Shown one piece after another: positions 1-7,611 of a stretch of 64,000 bases of DNA (position 1 is the stretch's first letter; each line of letters begins with the position of its first letter). This DNA is from Micromonospora sp. R77 (GTDB taxonomy: Bacteria; Actinomycetota; Actinomycetes; Mycobacteriales; Micromonosporaceae), in contig NZ_JALDST010000001.1 of the NCBI RefSeq assembly GCF_022747945.1, positions 3,224,001 through 3,288,000 of the forward strand. Direction: 5' to 3'. A program made the translations under genes and the position numbers. Under the pieces are notes generated by a model. That model was not told the DNA's origin. It did no database searches and worked only from the letters and a program-made list of their open reading frames with translations.

Positions 1-34
1 TTGATCAACAGGCGGAGCGAGGAGGGGAGGGCGG

Positions 35-1771
35 TCAGGGGAGGGTGATGGGGGGTTCGGCCAGGCGGGGGAGCAGGGGGTGTTGGGGGGTGAGCCAGGA
101 GGCGGTGGGGGACTGGTCGGGGTTGAGCTGCCAGGCGTGGGAGACCTTGTCCAGGGCGATCGGATAGATCGTGAGCGTGCCGTCGGGGTCGATCCGCATC
201 CGTAGGAAGGACTTCGAGTCCTCAATGCCCTGGCCGGCGAAGAGCTCGTTCACGTTCACCCCGAACGCGCCCGCCACCAGCAGGTACAGCGCGACCACCT
301 GGCTGGAGACCAGGCCGATCACCGGGCCGTACACGACGGCGGCGGCGACCGCCGGCAGCGGCCACGGCCACTCGTAGAGAGGCAGCGACAGCCAGGCCCA
401 GGTGCCGGCGGCGGCCAGCGCCACGTGGGCCAGGCCGTGGCCGACGCCGAGGATCCAGTGCCGGACGTGCCGTTTCCCGCCGGCGCTCGGTGGCTTGGCG
501 AAGAACGCCGCGCTCAGCATCGTCACCACGAACATGATCACCAGCGGCACGCTGAACAGCCGCTGCTCGGTGGCGCCGGCCCGGTGCGCGGCCACCCCGG
601 CCATCGCCAGCATCAGCAGGGTGTGCAGCGTGCCGAGCAGCGTGGTGAAGCCCGGGTTGCGGAACGGCAGCCGGGCGAAGATGCCCCAGCCGTAACGCCG
701 GGAGCGGGCCGCGTCCGGGAAGCGGGCCACCAGGTCGTACGGGCGGGTGCGGCTGGCCCGGCGGGACGGGGTGTCCCGCGGCGGCACCTCGATCCGCTCC
801 GGCAACTTGTGCGTGGGATAGAGGTAGGCGCCGCCGCCACCACAGGTGACGAGCTGCCGGTCCGGGCCGGTGTAGCGGGCGTAGTGGTGCAGGTCGCCGG
901 AGAGCAGCAGGCGCACCTGCGCACCCGTGGGGGCGATGATCGTACGGATGAAGTAGTCGACCGAGTCGTACGCCGTGGGGTGGTCGACGGCCTTGACCCA
1001 GGTCGGCTCCGGCACGGCCAGGATCACCTTGCAGCGCGGGGTGAGCTTCCGGGCGACCTCGTCGAAGTAGGTGAGCTGCGGATCGTCCAGGTACGACCCG
1101 GACTGGTCGTCCAGGCCCAGCAGCCACCAGCCGCCCGGCAGCTCCACCGCGAAGTACGACCGGGACTGCCCGGTGCCCCAACCGGCGAAGTGCCGGTCCC
1201 GGGAGCGGACGAAGAGCCGCAGGAAGGCGGTCAGCCCGTCGTACCAGTCGTGGTTGCCGGGCACCGCGAAGAGGGTCGGCCGCTCGGGCGGCGAGCAGGG
1301 CAGCGCCGCCTGGTACGGCCCCTTGGCCCGGTCCTCGTACGCCTCGTAGGACGCCGACGGATAGACCTGGTCGCCCCCCATCACCAGGGTCTGCGCCCGG
1401 GGCAGCCGGTGCCCCTCCACCTCCAGCTCCGGCTGCGCCAGCAGGTACGCCACCGAGTAGGTGGCGTCGAAGCCGTCCCCCAGGTCCGCCACGTAGTCCA
1501 GCCACAGCCCGCCGTCCGGCCCGACCTGGTGGAAGATCCCGTCGCCGAACGCGTTCTGCAGCTCCCGCTTGTCCAGGTACGCCCCGAACAACATCGCCAG
1601 CAGCGTCCGGATGCCGGTGCTGATCAGCAGGAACGGCGCCAGCCAGGGCACCGGCTTGCGCGGGGTGAAGCCCAGCTCCAAGGGGTCGAGGCTGCGTGGC
1701 CGGCGGGCGGCCCGCTCGCCCGGCTGCGCCTCGGGGATCGGCTGCTGCTCCGGTACGTGATCGTCGCTCAC
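35..1771 (-). CDS. Metallophosphoesterase with C-terminal membrane segments
   Basis: A 578-residue calcineurin-like phosphoesterase. The metal-binding blocks are visible in order: DLGDGFD (about 96-102), GGDQVYP (132-138), GNHDWYDG (172-179) and SGDLHHYARY (291-300). After residue 390 there are several hydrophobic stretches (for example LLMLAMAGVAA and VPLVIMFVVTML), so the enzyme is probably membrane anchored; substrate unknown. The start is GTG at 1771. No Shine-Dalgarno is seen, but a TACCCT box lies 7 nt upstream, which fits a leaderless message. The gene faces away from the tRNA. Similar large actinobacterial proteins are annotated only as metallophosphoesterases. Confidence 0.9.
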   Translation of the reverse strand: MSDDHVPEQQPIPEAQPGERAARRPRSLDPLELGFTPRKPVPWLAPFLLISTGIRTLLAMLFGAYLDKRELQNAFGDGIFHQVGPDGGLWLDYVADLGDGFDATYSVAYLLAQPELEVEGHRLPRAQTLVMGGDQVYPSASYEAYEDRAKGPYQAALPCSPPERPTLFAVPGNHDWYDGLTAFLRLFVRSRDRHFAGWGTGQSRSYFAVELPGGWWLLGLDDQSGSYLDDPQLTYFDEVARKLTPRCKVILAVPEPTWVKAVDHPTAYDSVDYFIRTIIAPTGAQVRLLLSGDLHHYARYTGPDRQLVTCGGGGAYLYPTHKLPERIEVPPRDTPSRRASRTRPYDLVARFPDAARSRRYGWGIFARLPFRNPGFTTLLGTLHTLLMLAMAGVAAHRAGATEQRLFSVPLVIMFVVTMLSAAFFAKPPSAGGKRHVRHWILGVGHGLAHVALAAAGTWAWLSLPLYEWPWPLPAVAAAVVYGPVIGLVSSQVVALYLLVAGAFGVNVNELFAGQGIEDSKSFLRMRIDPDGTLTIYPIALDKVSHAWQLNPDQSPTASWLTPQHPLLPRLAEPPITLP

Positions 1772-1778
1772 TCGCCGC

Positions 1779-1784
1779 AGGGTA
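1779..1784 (-). promoter_or_regulatory. Predicted -10 box, leaderless start of the metallophosphoesterase
   Basis: TACCCT on the minus strand, 7 nt before the GTG at 1771. With this spacing transcription would begin at or next to the start codon. Inferred from spacing only. Confidence 0.4.
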
Positions 1785-1907
1785 GTCCTGACGCGCTGCG
1801 AGCGGTGTCCGGTGAACGTCTGAAGATGCCGCAGTGTCCGGATCGGCGCGCGGGGGGGGATCCCGTTCGGTCGCGGGTGGGGGTGTGCCGTACACTTGAT
1901 GATCGTT

Positions 1908-1981
1908 GCCGCCTTAGCTCAGTCGGCTAGAGCGACGCACTCGTAATGCGTAGGTCGACGGTTCGATTCCGTCAGGCGGCT
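1908..1981 (+). tRNA. tRNA-Thr (anticodon CGT)
   Basis: The cloverleaf can be drawn by eye. The acceptor stem GCCGCCT pairs with AGGCGGC, the D arm is GCTC/GAGC, and the anticodon stem ACGCA/TGCGT holds loop CTCGTAA, so the anticodon is CGT (codon ACG, Thr). The T arm is GACGG-TTCGATT-CCGTC and the discriminator base is T at 1981. No CCA is encoded. It sits alone, followed 7 nt later by a hairpin terminator. Confidence 0.95.
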
Positions 1982-1988
1982 CGGTGAA

Positions 1989-2015
1989 GAAGCCCAGGTC
2001 AACGACCTGGGCTTC
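1989..2015 (+). terminator. Hairpin terminator of tRNA-Thr
   Basis: Perfect 12-bp stem GAAGCCCAGGTC / GACCTGGGCTTC with a 3-nt AAC loop directly after the tRNA. Only a short T-containing stretch follows, as is usual in high-GC actinobacteria. The stem resembles the hairpin at 5452..5487. Confidence 0.75.
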
Positions 2016-2160
2016 GCCGTTTCCCGAGGTCGACAACAGCGCCCGCCGGTCCACGAAAGGTCCGCATCCGCGTCGCGACCGCCTCGTCCCCGATGCGATC
2101 GCGACGCGCGCGCTCCAGGTGTACTGGCGGCGCCCGGGAGCCGCGGGTCGGCGCGGTTGT

Positions 2161-2751
2161 TCAGCGCAGCCCGCACCGCTTGAGGATGTCGATGATGATC
2201 GCCGTCTTGCCCTGGACGTACAGCGCCATGTCCATCGGGTGTTCCTGTGCGATGCGCTGCTTCTCGGCCGCATAGCGATCGCGATCTTCCGAGTGGGTGC
2301 GGAGCCGGTCTCTGAGGATCAGGTGCCGGAGGTACTCATCGCAGTCAGGGCCGAAGACGTGCAGATTCACGCCGTGGTCGTGGGTCCAGAGGCAGCGGTG
2401 CCCGTACCAGTCGGGGTCGCGGGTGCGGAGCAGGTAGCCGGCGGCTTCCAACGGCGGCACGTAGGCGTCTTCGTCTGCCGGGTCCGCAACGATGAGGTCG
2501 ATGTCGAGTCGATTCTTGGCCGCCAACCCGGGCACCGCGGTGGACCCGACGTGCTCGACGGCAAGAGCCTTGGCGCCGAGCGCGGCCCGGATGGCGGCCT
2601 CCTCCTTGGCGAACATGGCGGGCCACTCAGGGTTGTAGGCGTCGATCGTGATGGGTGAGGTGACGTTCGCCGGACGGTTGCCGACTGCTCGCTTCGTAGC
2701 CTTGTCGCCGGTGAGATCCAGCGATGCCTTGGGCAGAGGTGGAATGCGCAT
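2161..2751 (-). CDS. GrpB family protein (nucleotidyltransferase-like)
   Basis: The C-terminal 170 residues carry the GrpB/UPF0157 pattern: ITIDAYNPEWPAMFAKEE, then AVEHVGSTAVPGLAAKNRLD, with the HVGSTAVPG loop and the paired acidic residues of a nucleotidyltransferase fold, and WYGHRCLWTHD further on. The biological role of GrpB proteins is unsettled. I chose the ATG at 2751 (196 aa) because upstream residues in the open frame do not look like the family and would run antisense into the gene remnant at 2866..3057. It lies next to tRNA-Thr and its base composition is a little less GC-rich than its neighbours, which fits acquisition. Confidence 0.82.
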   Translation of the reverse strand: MRIPPLPKASLDLTGDKATKRAVGNRPANVTSPITIDAYNPEWPAMFAKEEAAIRAALGAKALAVEHVGSTAVPGLAAKNRLDIDLIVADPADEDAYVPPLEAAGYLLRTRDPDWYGHRCLWTHDHGVNLHVFGPDCDEYLRHLILRDRLRTHSEDRDRYAAEKQRIAQEHPMDMALYVQGKTAIIIDILKRCGLR

Positions 2752-2865
2752 TGGAGGCACCTTAGTGAGGCCGCCCCCGATTCGCGGCCCCGTCCGCCCG
2801 GCCCGCCACTGCGCCTGCCGTACGACGGGCACCTTCCGGCCAGCACTCTCTTCCCACCCGTAACC

Positions 2866-3057
2866 GGCCGATTCGGCCCGGACGGCACCGGCGTCTTCCT
2901 CGGCGACGACGAGTACGACGCCCGCCCGATCCGGGCGCGCTTCATCTGGTCGGAGGTCACGGAGAACAGCGCTCACTGGGAGCAGGCGTTCTCCGTGGAC
3001 GGTGAGCGGACCCGGATCACCAACTGGCACATGCACTTCACCCGCCGCCCCGCCTGA
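2866..3057 (+). pseudogene. C-terminal remnant of a DUF1579-like protein
   Basis: The plus strand reads in frame to TGA at 3055..3057 as FGPDGTGVFLGDDEYDARPI, RARFIWSEVT and WEQAFSVDGERT, ending NWHMHFTRRPA. This looks like the C-terminal half of the small actinobacterial proteins that describe a sample-versus-ligand beta barrel (WEQAFS..G..T...NW), but there is no start codon or N-terminal half; upstream of about 2815 the frame degenerates into the GrpB upstream region. Most likely a truncated gene left by an insertion or deletion beside the tRNA. Family assignment is from memory and tentative. Confidence 0.5.
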
Positions 3058-3086
3058 CCGTCACCCGGTCCAGCCGACCGCAGCGG

Positions 3087-3656
3087 CTAGGAACCGGTGG
3101 GGACGAACTGGAAGGACGGGCTGCCGGGCGTCGGCGACCAGGACAAGCCGGCGGTGTCGGTGAAGTTCCGGAGCCGGGCGAGGGCCGCCTCGGCCGAGGT
3201 GGTGTCCGACAGGTGCACGGTGATGCCGGAGAAGGTCAGCCAGGCGTCGGCGACCACCCGGTCGATGCCGAGGCGGTCCACGTCACCCCGCAGGGCGGCC
3301 CGGGCGTGGACCGCCCGTTCGCGCTGCTCGACGATCTCCAGGTCGATGAGGTCGTACTGGTGGTGCGAGAAGAAGTAGACGCTGGCTTCGGCCGGCTCGC
3401 CGATGTCCCGGACCGTTTGACCTGCCATGTTGCGCCAGCCGGGCACAGGGAGGGAGAGCCAGTCGACGTCCAGGAAGACGGGGCTGCTCCCGTAGTCGCG
3501 GCTCACCTCCTGGAACGGGAAGCGGAAGCTCCAGGTCAGGGCCGGCGGCAGGCCGATCCGCGGGTTGTCGAAGAGCAGTCCGCCCCACGTTCCACCCTCG
3601 ACCTGGAGGAGTTCCCGGGCGGTCAGGACGTCGTCGTCGGCAGCCTGCGTCGTCAC
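3087..3656 (-). CDS. Hypothetical protein, 189 aa
   Basis: Coding-like by length and third-position GC, but I do not recognise the family. It is soluble, acidic and rich in aromatic residues (LTWSFRFPFQEV, FLDVDWLSLPVPGW, YFFSHHQYDLIDLEIV), with no signal peptide, transmembrane segment or cysteine motif. The look is of a beta-rich immunity or scaffold-type protein, but that is impression only. Start GTG at 3656 with GGGAG about 8 nt upstream. Stands alone between the remnant at 2866..3057 and the small basic protein at 3759..3974. Confidence 0.65.
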   Translation of the reverse strand: MTTQAADDDVLTARELLQVEGGTWGGLLFDNPRIGLPPALTWSFRFPFQEVSRDYGSSPVFLDVDWLSLPVPGWRNMAGQTVRDIGEPAEASVYFFSHHQYDLIDLEIVEQRERAVHARAALRGDVDRLGIDRVVADAWLTFSGITVHLSDTTSAEAALARLRNFTDTAGLSWSPTPGSPSFQFVPTGS

Positions 3657-3758
3657 GCGCGGAGTCTCCCACAGGCGCGTCGGGTTGACGCGTCACTGGT
3701 CGGTGCGATGCAGGGGCGTCGAGGGTGGGGACGTATCCCTGGCACGCCACGGCAAACG

Positions 3759-3974
3759 TCAGCGCCCCTGGCGGGCCGCGCGCTCGGCGCGCTTGCGCTC
3801 GCGCTGCTCCCGGCTCCACTGCTTGCGCCGTTCGAGGTCCTGCTTCCACAGGTCCCGCGCCTGCTGGGAGCCGCCCTGGACGGCGTTCTCCACGGTGGCC
3901 GGGCCGGCGAGGTTCTGATAGACCCAGCCGAGGATCCGCCCGCCCCGGCCCGCGTCCTGCTTCTCCTCGGCCAT
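3759..3974 (-). CDS. Small basic protein divergent from the MarR/OhrR-like regulator
   Basis: 71 residues; the C-terminal third is a highly charged Arg/Lys/Glu helix (RRKQWSREQRERKRAERAAR). I recognise no family. The start is ATG at 3974, because GGAGGAG sits 8 nt upstream; the longer frame to 4019 would run through the regulator's operator repeats. It is divergent from the MarR gene at 4059 and shares its control region, so it is the likely target. In typical OhrR loci this place is held by Ohr peroxidase, which is absent here. Confidence 0.7.
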   Translation of the reverse strand: MAEEKQDAGRGGRILGWVYQNLAGPATVENAVQGGSQQARDLWKQDLERRKQWSREQRERKRAERAARQGR

Positions 3975-3988
3975 CTTCCACTCCTCCG

Positions 3989-4033
3989 ACCATTGGCGTG
4001 CAAACAATTGGTGCCCCAACTATTGGTACGGTA
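3989..4033. promoter_or_regulatory. Operator: three tandem 15-bp repeats
   Basis: Three adjacent 15-bp units begin at 3989, 4004 and 4019. Each opens with ACnATTGG (ACCATTGG, ACAATTGG, ACTATTGG). The middle unit contains CAATTG, the core of OhrR sites. The array fills the space between the divergent starts at 3974 and 4059 and overlaps TACGGT, a candidate -10 for the regulator. Confidence 0.6.
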
Positions 4034-4058
4034 GCAGCGGTGAGAGGGAAGGAACCGG

Positions 4059-4544
4059 ATGGGTGACCTGGGCGACATCGACGATCCGCTGGCGCTCGAA
4101 CAGCAGGTCTGCTTCGCCCTCTCGGTGGCTGCCCGAGGCGTGGTGGCCGTCTACCGGCCGCTGCTCGAACCGATGGGACTCACCCACCCGCAATACCTGG
4201 TCATGCTGGCGCTGTGGCAGCACGCCCCGCTCTCCGTACGCGAGCTGAGCCGGCTGCTGCAACTCGATCCCGGCACCCTGTCGCCCCTGCTCAAGCGCCT
4301 CGAAGCGAGCGGCTATCTCCGGCGAGAGCGGGACCCGGCCGACGAGCGCAGCCTCGCCGTGACGCTCACCGAGCGGGGGCGGGCGCTGCGCGCCGAGGCC
4401 GAGCGGATCCCGCCGGCCATCGTCGAGCGGCTCGGTATGCCCGTCGCGGAGTTGACGCGGCTGCACGGCACCCTGACCGAGGTCATCGAGGCGGCCCGGC
4501 AGGCGTCGAAGTCGGGCCCGCCGCCCGCCGACCGCGCGGACTGA
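4059..4544 (+). CDS. MarR family regulator, OhrR-like
   Basis: 161-residue winged-helix repressor. The N-terminus LEQQVCFALSVAAR, with the single cysteine followed by FAL and then YRPLLEPMGLTHPQYLVML, matches the OhrR branch in which that cysteine senses organic peroxides. The HTH and wing follow (SVRELSRLLQLDPGTLSPLL, then RRERDPADER). Start ATG with GAGAGGGAAGGA just upstream. Probably represses itself and the divergent 71-aa gene through the 15-bp repeats. Redox sensing is inferred from the conserved cysteine. Confidence 0.9.
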   Translation: MGDLGDIDDPLALEQQVCFALSVAARGVVAVYRPLLEPMGLTHPQYLVMLALWQHAPLSVRELSRLLQLDPGTLSPLLKRLEASGYLRRERDPADERSLAVTLTERGRALRAEAERIPPAIVERLGMPVAELTRLHGTLTEVIEAARQASKSGPPPADRAD

Positions 4545-4559
4545 ACCACACCGGCACGA

Positions 4560-4597
4560 CGACGCCCGGCGGACCGGGAGCGGTCCGCCGGGCGTCG
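4560..4597. terminator. Bidirectional terminator
   Basis: Sixteen-bp perfect stem (4560..4575 with 4582..4597, GACGCCCGGCGGACC core) and a 6-nt loop, lying between the convergent ends of the marR-type gene (4544) and the SRPBCC gene (4618). Confidence 0.75.
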
Positions 4598-4617
4598 CCG
4601 GCAGGGAAGGACGTACG

Positions 4618-5337
4618 TCAGATGGTGCGGCGCGGGTCCGTCGGGTAGGCGGTCGTGCCGGGCTCCGGGACGACCTCGACGTCGGTCACCACGTACTCGG
4701 TCTCGGTCTCCGGGGTCGTCGGGGTCTCGTCACCCGAACGGTGCTTGGCGAGCGCCGCGGCACCCGCCGCCGCGCCGGCTACGGCCGCGCCCGCCGCGAC
4801 GGCCTTGCCGGAGATGCCGGCCTTGCCGTCGTCACCCCGGGAGGAGGCGGCGTGCTCGACGCCGGGCGTGCCCAGGTTGCGGCCCTCGTCGACCGTGCCG
4901 CGCCAGGCGCCCGTCTCGACGCCCCGGCCCTCGATGTACGACTTGAACTTCTCCAGGTCGGCCTCGGCCCGCTTCTCGACGATGTGCAGCTTGTCGCCGG
5001 CCTTCTCGACCAGGCCCTCCGGCTCGTACTCCAGGGAGAGCCGGACCTGGGTGCGGTCGGTGCCGACCGGCTGGAAGTAGACGGCGCCGGCGTTGGTGGC
5101 CCCGTCGGTGGCGGCCCAGGCGACCTTCCGGTCCGGCACCTGCTCCAGCACCTTGGCGTCCCACTCGCGCTTCACGCCCGCGATCTCGGCGACCCAGTGC
5201 ATCCGCTTGTCGTCCAGCTGGCGCACCTCCTGGACGCCGCCCATGAACCGGGGGAACTCCTCGAACTGCGTCCACTGGTTGTAGGCGGTGCTGACCGGGA
5301 CATTGACTTCGATGGACTTCTCGACCTTGGTGGTCAT
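4618..5337 (-). CDS. SRPBCC (polyketide cyclase/dehydrase-like) protein
   Basis: 239 residues. The first 150 form a START/SRPBCC domain of the actinobacterial cyclase type (VEKSIEVNVPVSTAYNQWTQ, FPRFMGGVQEV, LSLEYEPEGL). The domain is followed by a charged linker and an Ala/Gly-rich stretch (about residues 175-197) ahead of an acidic Glu/Thr tail. Start ATG 5337 with GAAGGAG at good spacing, rather than the upstream ATG at 5403. Function is probably hydrophobic ligand binding or stress; the ligand is unknown. Monocistronic. Confidence 0.85.
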   Translation of the reverse strand: MTTKVEKSIEVNVPVSTAYNQWTQFEEFPRFMGGVQEVRQLDDKRMHWVAEIAGVKREWDAKVLEQVPDRKVAWAATDGATNAGAVYFQPVGTDRTQVRLSLEYEPEGLVEKAGDKLHIVEKRAEADLEKFKSYIEGRGVETGAWRGTVDEGRNLGTPGVEHAASSRGDDGKAGISGKAVAAGAAVAGAAAGAAALAKHRSGDETPTTPETETEYVVTDVEVVPEPGTTAYPTDPRRTI

Positions 5338-5451
5338 GAGCACTCCTTCGTCGTTGAGTGTTCTCAGGACGGCTTTCCTCGCGTCTGAAGAATTGGTACC
5401 CACCGCATACGGCCTAAACCAGAAAGGTCGACGGCCATGCGCCGGACAGCG

Positions 5452-5487
5452 CGAAGGCCCAGGTCGACGCGTCGACCTGGGCCTTCG
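5452..5487 (-). terminator. Perfect 36-bp palindromic terminator
   Basis: CGAAGGCCCAGGTCGACG directly followed by its reverse complement, 20 bp past the stop of the gene at 5507. No T-tract follows. Confidence 0.7.
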
Positions 5488-5506
5488 GGGCCGGTGTACG
5501 AGGGCG

Positions 5507-6133
5507 TCAGCCGTCCTCGCGGTCCGGGCTCTCCAACCGGAAGAAGTTGCTCTGCCGCCCGTCGGAGCGCTCCTCCTGATAGATGAAGTTGAGCCGCCGC
5601 TCGTCGAACGCGCGGAACCACTCCTCCCAGCTGATCTCGCTCAGCCGTTCCTCGCGTCCGTTGGCCAGGAAGTCGATGCGCAGCACACCGGCGTGCCCGT
5701 CGTGCTCACTGCCGTCCACCGTGGTCGGTACGCCCTTGCGCGCCTCGGCCCAGCGCCGGATCACCTCGTGGTCGGTGGTGACCAGACTGCGCCCGGCCCG
5801 CTCCGGCTCGTCGTCGACCGAGGTGATCTCCTGCGAGTACCTGATCGAGCTCGAGGTGTGCGCGCCGGTCCGGATGCCGCCGGACGAGCCCGAGCCGCCG
5901 GAGGAGCTGCGGCCCGAATCGTCGCGCATGCTCTTGATCAGAGCCTTGACCAGGTCGTCCTTCTGCATGTCGGTGGTGTCGGTGACGCCGCGTCGGCGCA
6001 GCCGGTCGCGCAGCTGGTCCACCTTGAGCCGGGCGATGTCGCTCTCGTTGATGTCGGGCGTGTTGGGGGTCTGGTTACCCGGCGGGTTCGTGGTCGAGCC
6101 ACTGCCGCGCCCGGAGTTCTTCGTCGTCGGCAT
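5507..6133 (-). CDS. Rho_N/SAP-like domain protein with conserved C-terminal domain
   Basis: 208 residues. A Ser/Gly/Asn-rich N-terminus is followed by a helix-extended-helix resembling the Rho N-terminal/SAP fold (IARLKVDQLRDRLRRRGVTD, then DLVKALIKSM). A Ser/Gly linker then leads to a conserved C-terminal block, HEVIRRWAEARKGVPTTVDG, FDFL-like LRIDFLANG, and ISWEEWFRAFDERRLNFIYQ ending FFRLESPDRE. The C-terminal block is common in bacterial proteins of unknown function, sometimes misnamed as glucan branching enzymes. Nucleic-acid binding is inferred from the SAP-like part. Start ATG 6133 has GAGGAAGGA upstream. Confidence 0.8.
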   Translation of the reverse strand: MPTTKNSGRGSGSTTNPPGNQTPNTPDINESDIARLKVDQLRDRLRRRGVTDTTDMQKDDLVKALIKSMRDDSGRSSSGGSGSSGGIRTGAHTSSSIRYSQEITSVDDEPERAGRSLVTTDHEVIRRWAEARKGVPTTVDGSEHDGHAGVLRIDFLANGREERLSEISWEEWFRAFDERRLNFIYQEERSDGRQSNFFRLESPDREDG

Positions 6134-6175
6134 CGCACATCGTCCTTCCTCGACCCGTGTCCTGAGGGGGTTGCC

Positions 6176-6195
6176 GCACCGCGCGATCGCGGTGC
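6176..6195. promoter_or_regulatory. 20-bp dyad upstream of the Rho_N-like gene
   Basis: GCACCGCG-CGAT-CGCGGTGC, an 8-bp perfect dyad in the 200-bp gap between two minus-strand genes. Either an operator for the gene at 5507..6133 or the terminator of the PPOX gene ending at 6334; the distance from that stop (about 140 bp) favours an operator. Confidence 0.35.
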
Positions 6196-6333
6196 GCCGT
6201 CCCTTGATCTGTACCCTCAGTCGCCCGGTGAAACGCCGGACCGTCCCGGATCCCCCGGCTGCCGGTGCCGCAACGGCTCGGCGGCCGGGCTCGGCGCTGA
6301 ACTCCACGCGGAGCGGCCGGCCGGTGTGGACGG

Positions 6334-6942
6334 TCAGTACATGGTCTTCAGGTAGTCGGGGCCGTAGTGGCGCTCGAGTTCCTCCAGGGTCGCCGCCGGG
6401 GCCTCCACCTCCTTGATCAGCCGGGGCCGGGACGGCAGCGCCTCCGGCCGCCAGGTCTCCGGGCGCCACAGCTGCGAGCGGAGGAACGCCTTCGCGCAGT
6501 GGTAGAAGATCTGCTCGACCACCACCTCCACCGCCAGTACCGGCCGGTGCCCCTTGACCACCATGTCCTCGAAGTACGGCGCGTCGCGCACCAGCCGGGC
6601 CCGACCGTTGATCCGCAGCGTGTCCGTCCGGCCGGGGATCAGATGGATCAGCCCGACGTGCGGGTTGTCGAGAATGTTGCGGTAGCCGTCCGCCCGCCGG
6701 TTGCCGGGCCGCTCCGGGATGGCGATCGTCGTGTCGTCCAGCACCAGCGTGAAGCCGGGCGGGTCGCCCTTCGGCGAGACGTCACAGCTGCCGTCCGCGC
6801 CGGCCGTGGCGATCAGGCAGAACGGCGAGGCGGCCAGCCACTCCCGGTCCCGCTGGTGCAGCACCGTGCGTTCCTTGGTGACCGCCCGGGGCATCGGTGC
6901 CCCCAGCAGCTCGCGCAGCTCCTCGTACGACGTGATCTCCAC
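6334..6942 (-). CDS. PPOX-class FMN-binding protein (DR2398-like)
   Basis: 202 residues with the flavin-binding split-barrel pattern: FCLIATAGADGSCDVSPKGD, GFTLVLDDTTIAIPERPGNR, DNPHVGLIHLIPG and TLRINGRARLV. The C-terminal QIFYHCAKAFLRSQLWRPET block is typical of the pyridoxamine-oxidase-like TIGR04025/DR2398 subfamily. Substrate unknown; probably a flavin reductase-type oxidoreductase. Start GTG 6942 has GGGGGAGG 5 nt upstream. Confidence 0.88.
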   Translation of the reverse strand: MEITSYEELRELLGAPMPRAVTKERTVLHQRDREWLAASPFCLIATAGADGSCDVSPKGDPPGFTLVLDDTTIAIPERPGNRRADGYRNILDNPHVGLIHLIPGRTDTLRINGRARLVRDAPYFEDMVVKGHRPVLAVEVVVEQIFYHCAKAFLRSQLWRPETWRPEALPSRPRLIKEVEAPAATLEELERHYGPDYLKTMY

Positions 6943-7104
6943 GTGGACCTCCCCCGTCGGTGGGACCCCGCCGGCGTTCCGACCCGTGACCGGCGGGGCT
7001 CTGCCACCGTTCAGCCTAGAGAGCGCGTCGAGTGCGTTTGCCCCCCGTCGGGTCGGGTACGGCCTCACACGCAGCACGCCGGACGCGACCGGACGGAGGT
7101 GGCA

Positions 7105-7611
7105 GTGGAGAGCCGACTCAAGGTGCTCGGCCACCCCGTACACCCGATGCTGGTGATGTTCCCGGTCGCCCTCCTGGTCACCGCGGTCGGATTCGACGTG
7201 ATCGACACCGTCGGCGGACCGCGGCTGCTCGGCGAGTTGGCGTACTGGAACATCACCGTCGGCCTGGTCGGCGGCCTGCTGGCCGCCGCGGCCGGCAGTG
7301 TCGACCTGCTCGCCATCCCCGCCGGCACCCGGGCGAAGCGGGTGGGGCTCACCCACGCCGCCGCCAACCTCGCGGTGATCCTGCTCTTCGCCGCGGTCTG
7401 GGTGGTCCGGCTCAATGCCGACTCCCGGGCCGCCGGCGGCGCGCTGATCGCGATCGAGGTGGTCGCGGTGGCCCTGCTCGGCCTCAGCGCCTGGCTCGGT
7501 GGCGAACTGGTCGACCGGCTCGGCGTCGGCGTCGACCCCGAGGCCGACCTGAACGCGCCGAGCTCGCTGCGATCCCCCTCGGCACACCAGCGGATCGGAG
7601 ACGTGCGATGA
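7105..7611 (+). CDS. DUF2231 membrane protein
   Basis: 168 residues with about four hydrophobic helices. The opening LKVLGHPVHPMLVMFPVALL carries the HPVHPMLV signature of DUF2231, and WNITVGLVGGLLAAAAGSVDL forms the second helix. Start GTG 7105 with GGAGG 5 nt upstream. The stop overlaps the Hsp20 start (ATGA at 7608), so the two are translationally coupled. Function unknown; some homologues sit beside redox or stress genes. Confidence 0.88.
   Translation: MESRLKVLGHPVHPMLVMFPVALLVTAVGFDVIDTVGGPRLLGELAYWNITVGLVGGLLAAAAGSVDLLAIPAGTRAKRVGLTHAAANLAVILLFAAVWVVRLNADSRAAGGALIAIEVVAVALLGLSAWLGGELVDRLGVGVDPEADLNAPSSLRSPSAHQRIGDVR

Noticed and set aside
222..1895. Long open frames on both strands over the metallophosphoesterase
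   Set aside because: Only the frame 35..1771 shows conserved motifs; the others are Arg/Ala/Gly-rich shadows.
1908..1981. Attachment site of an integrated element at tRNA-Thr
   Set aside because: No repeat of the tRNA 3' end and no integrase in the following 10 kb.
2161..3036. Longer 291-aa start for the GrpB gene
   Set aside because: The extra N-terminus is low-complexity and overlaps the remnant read on the opposite strand.
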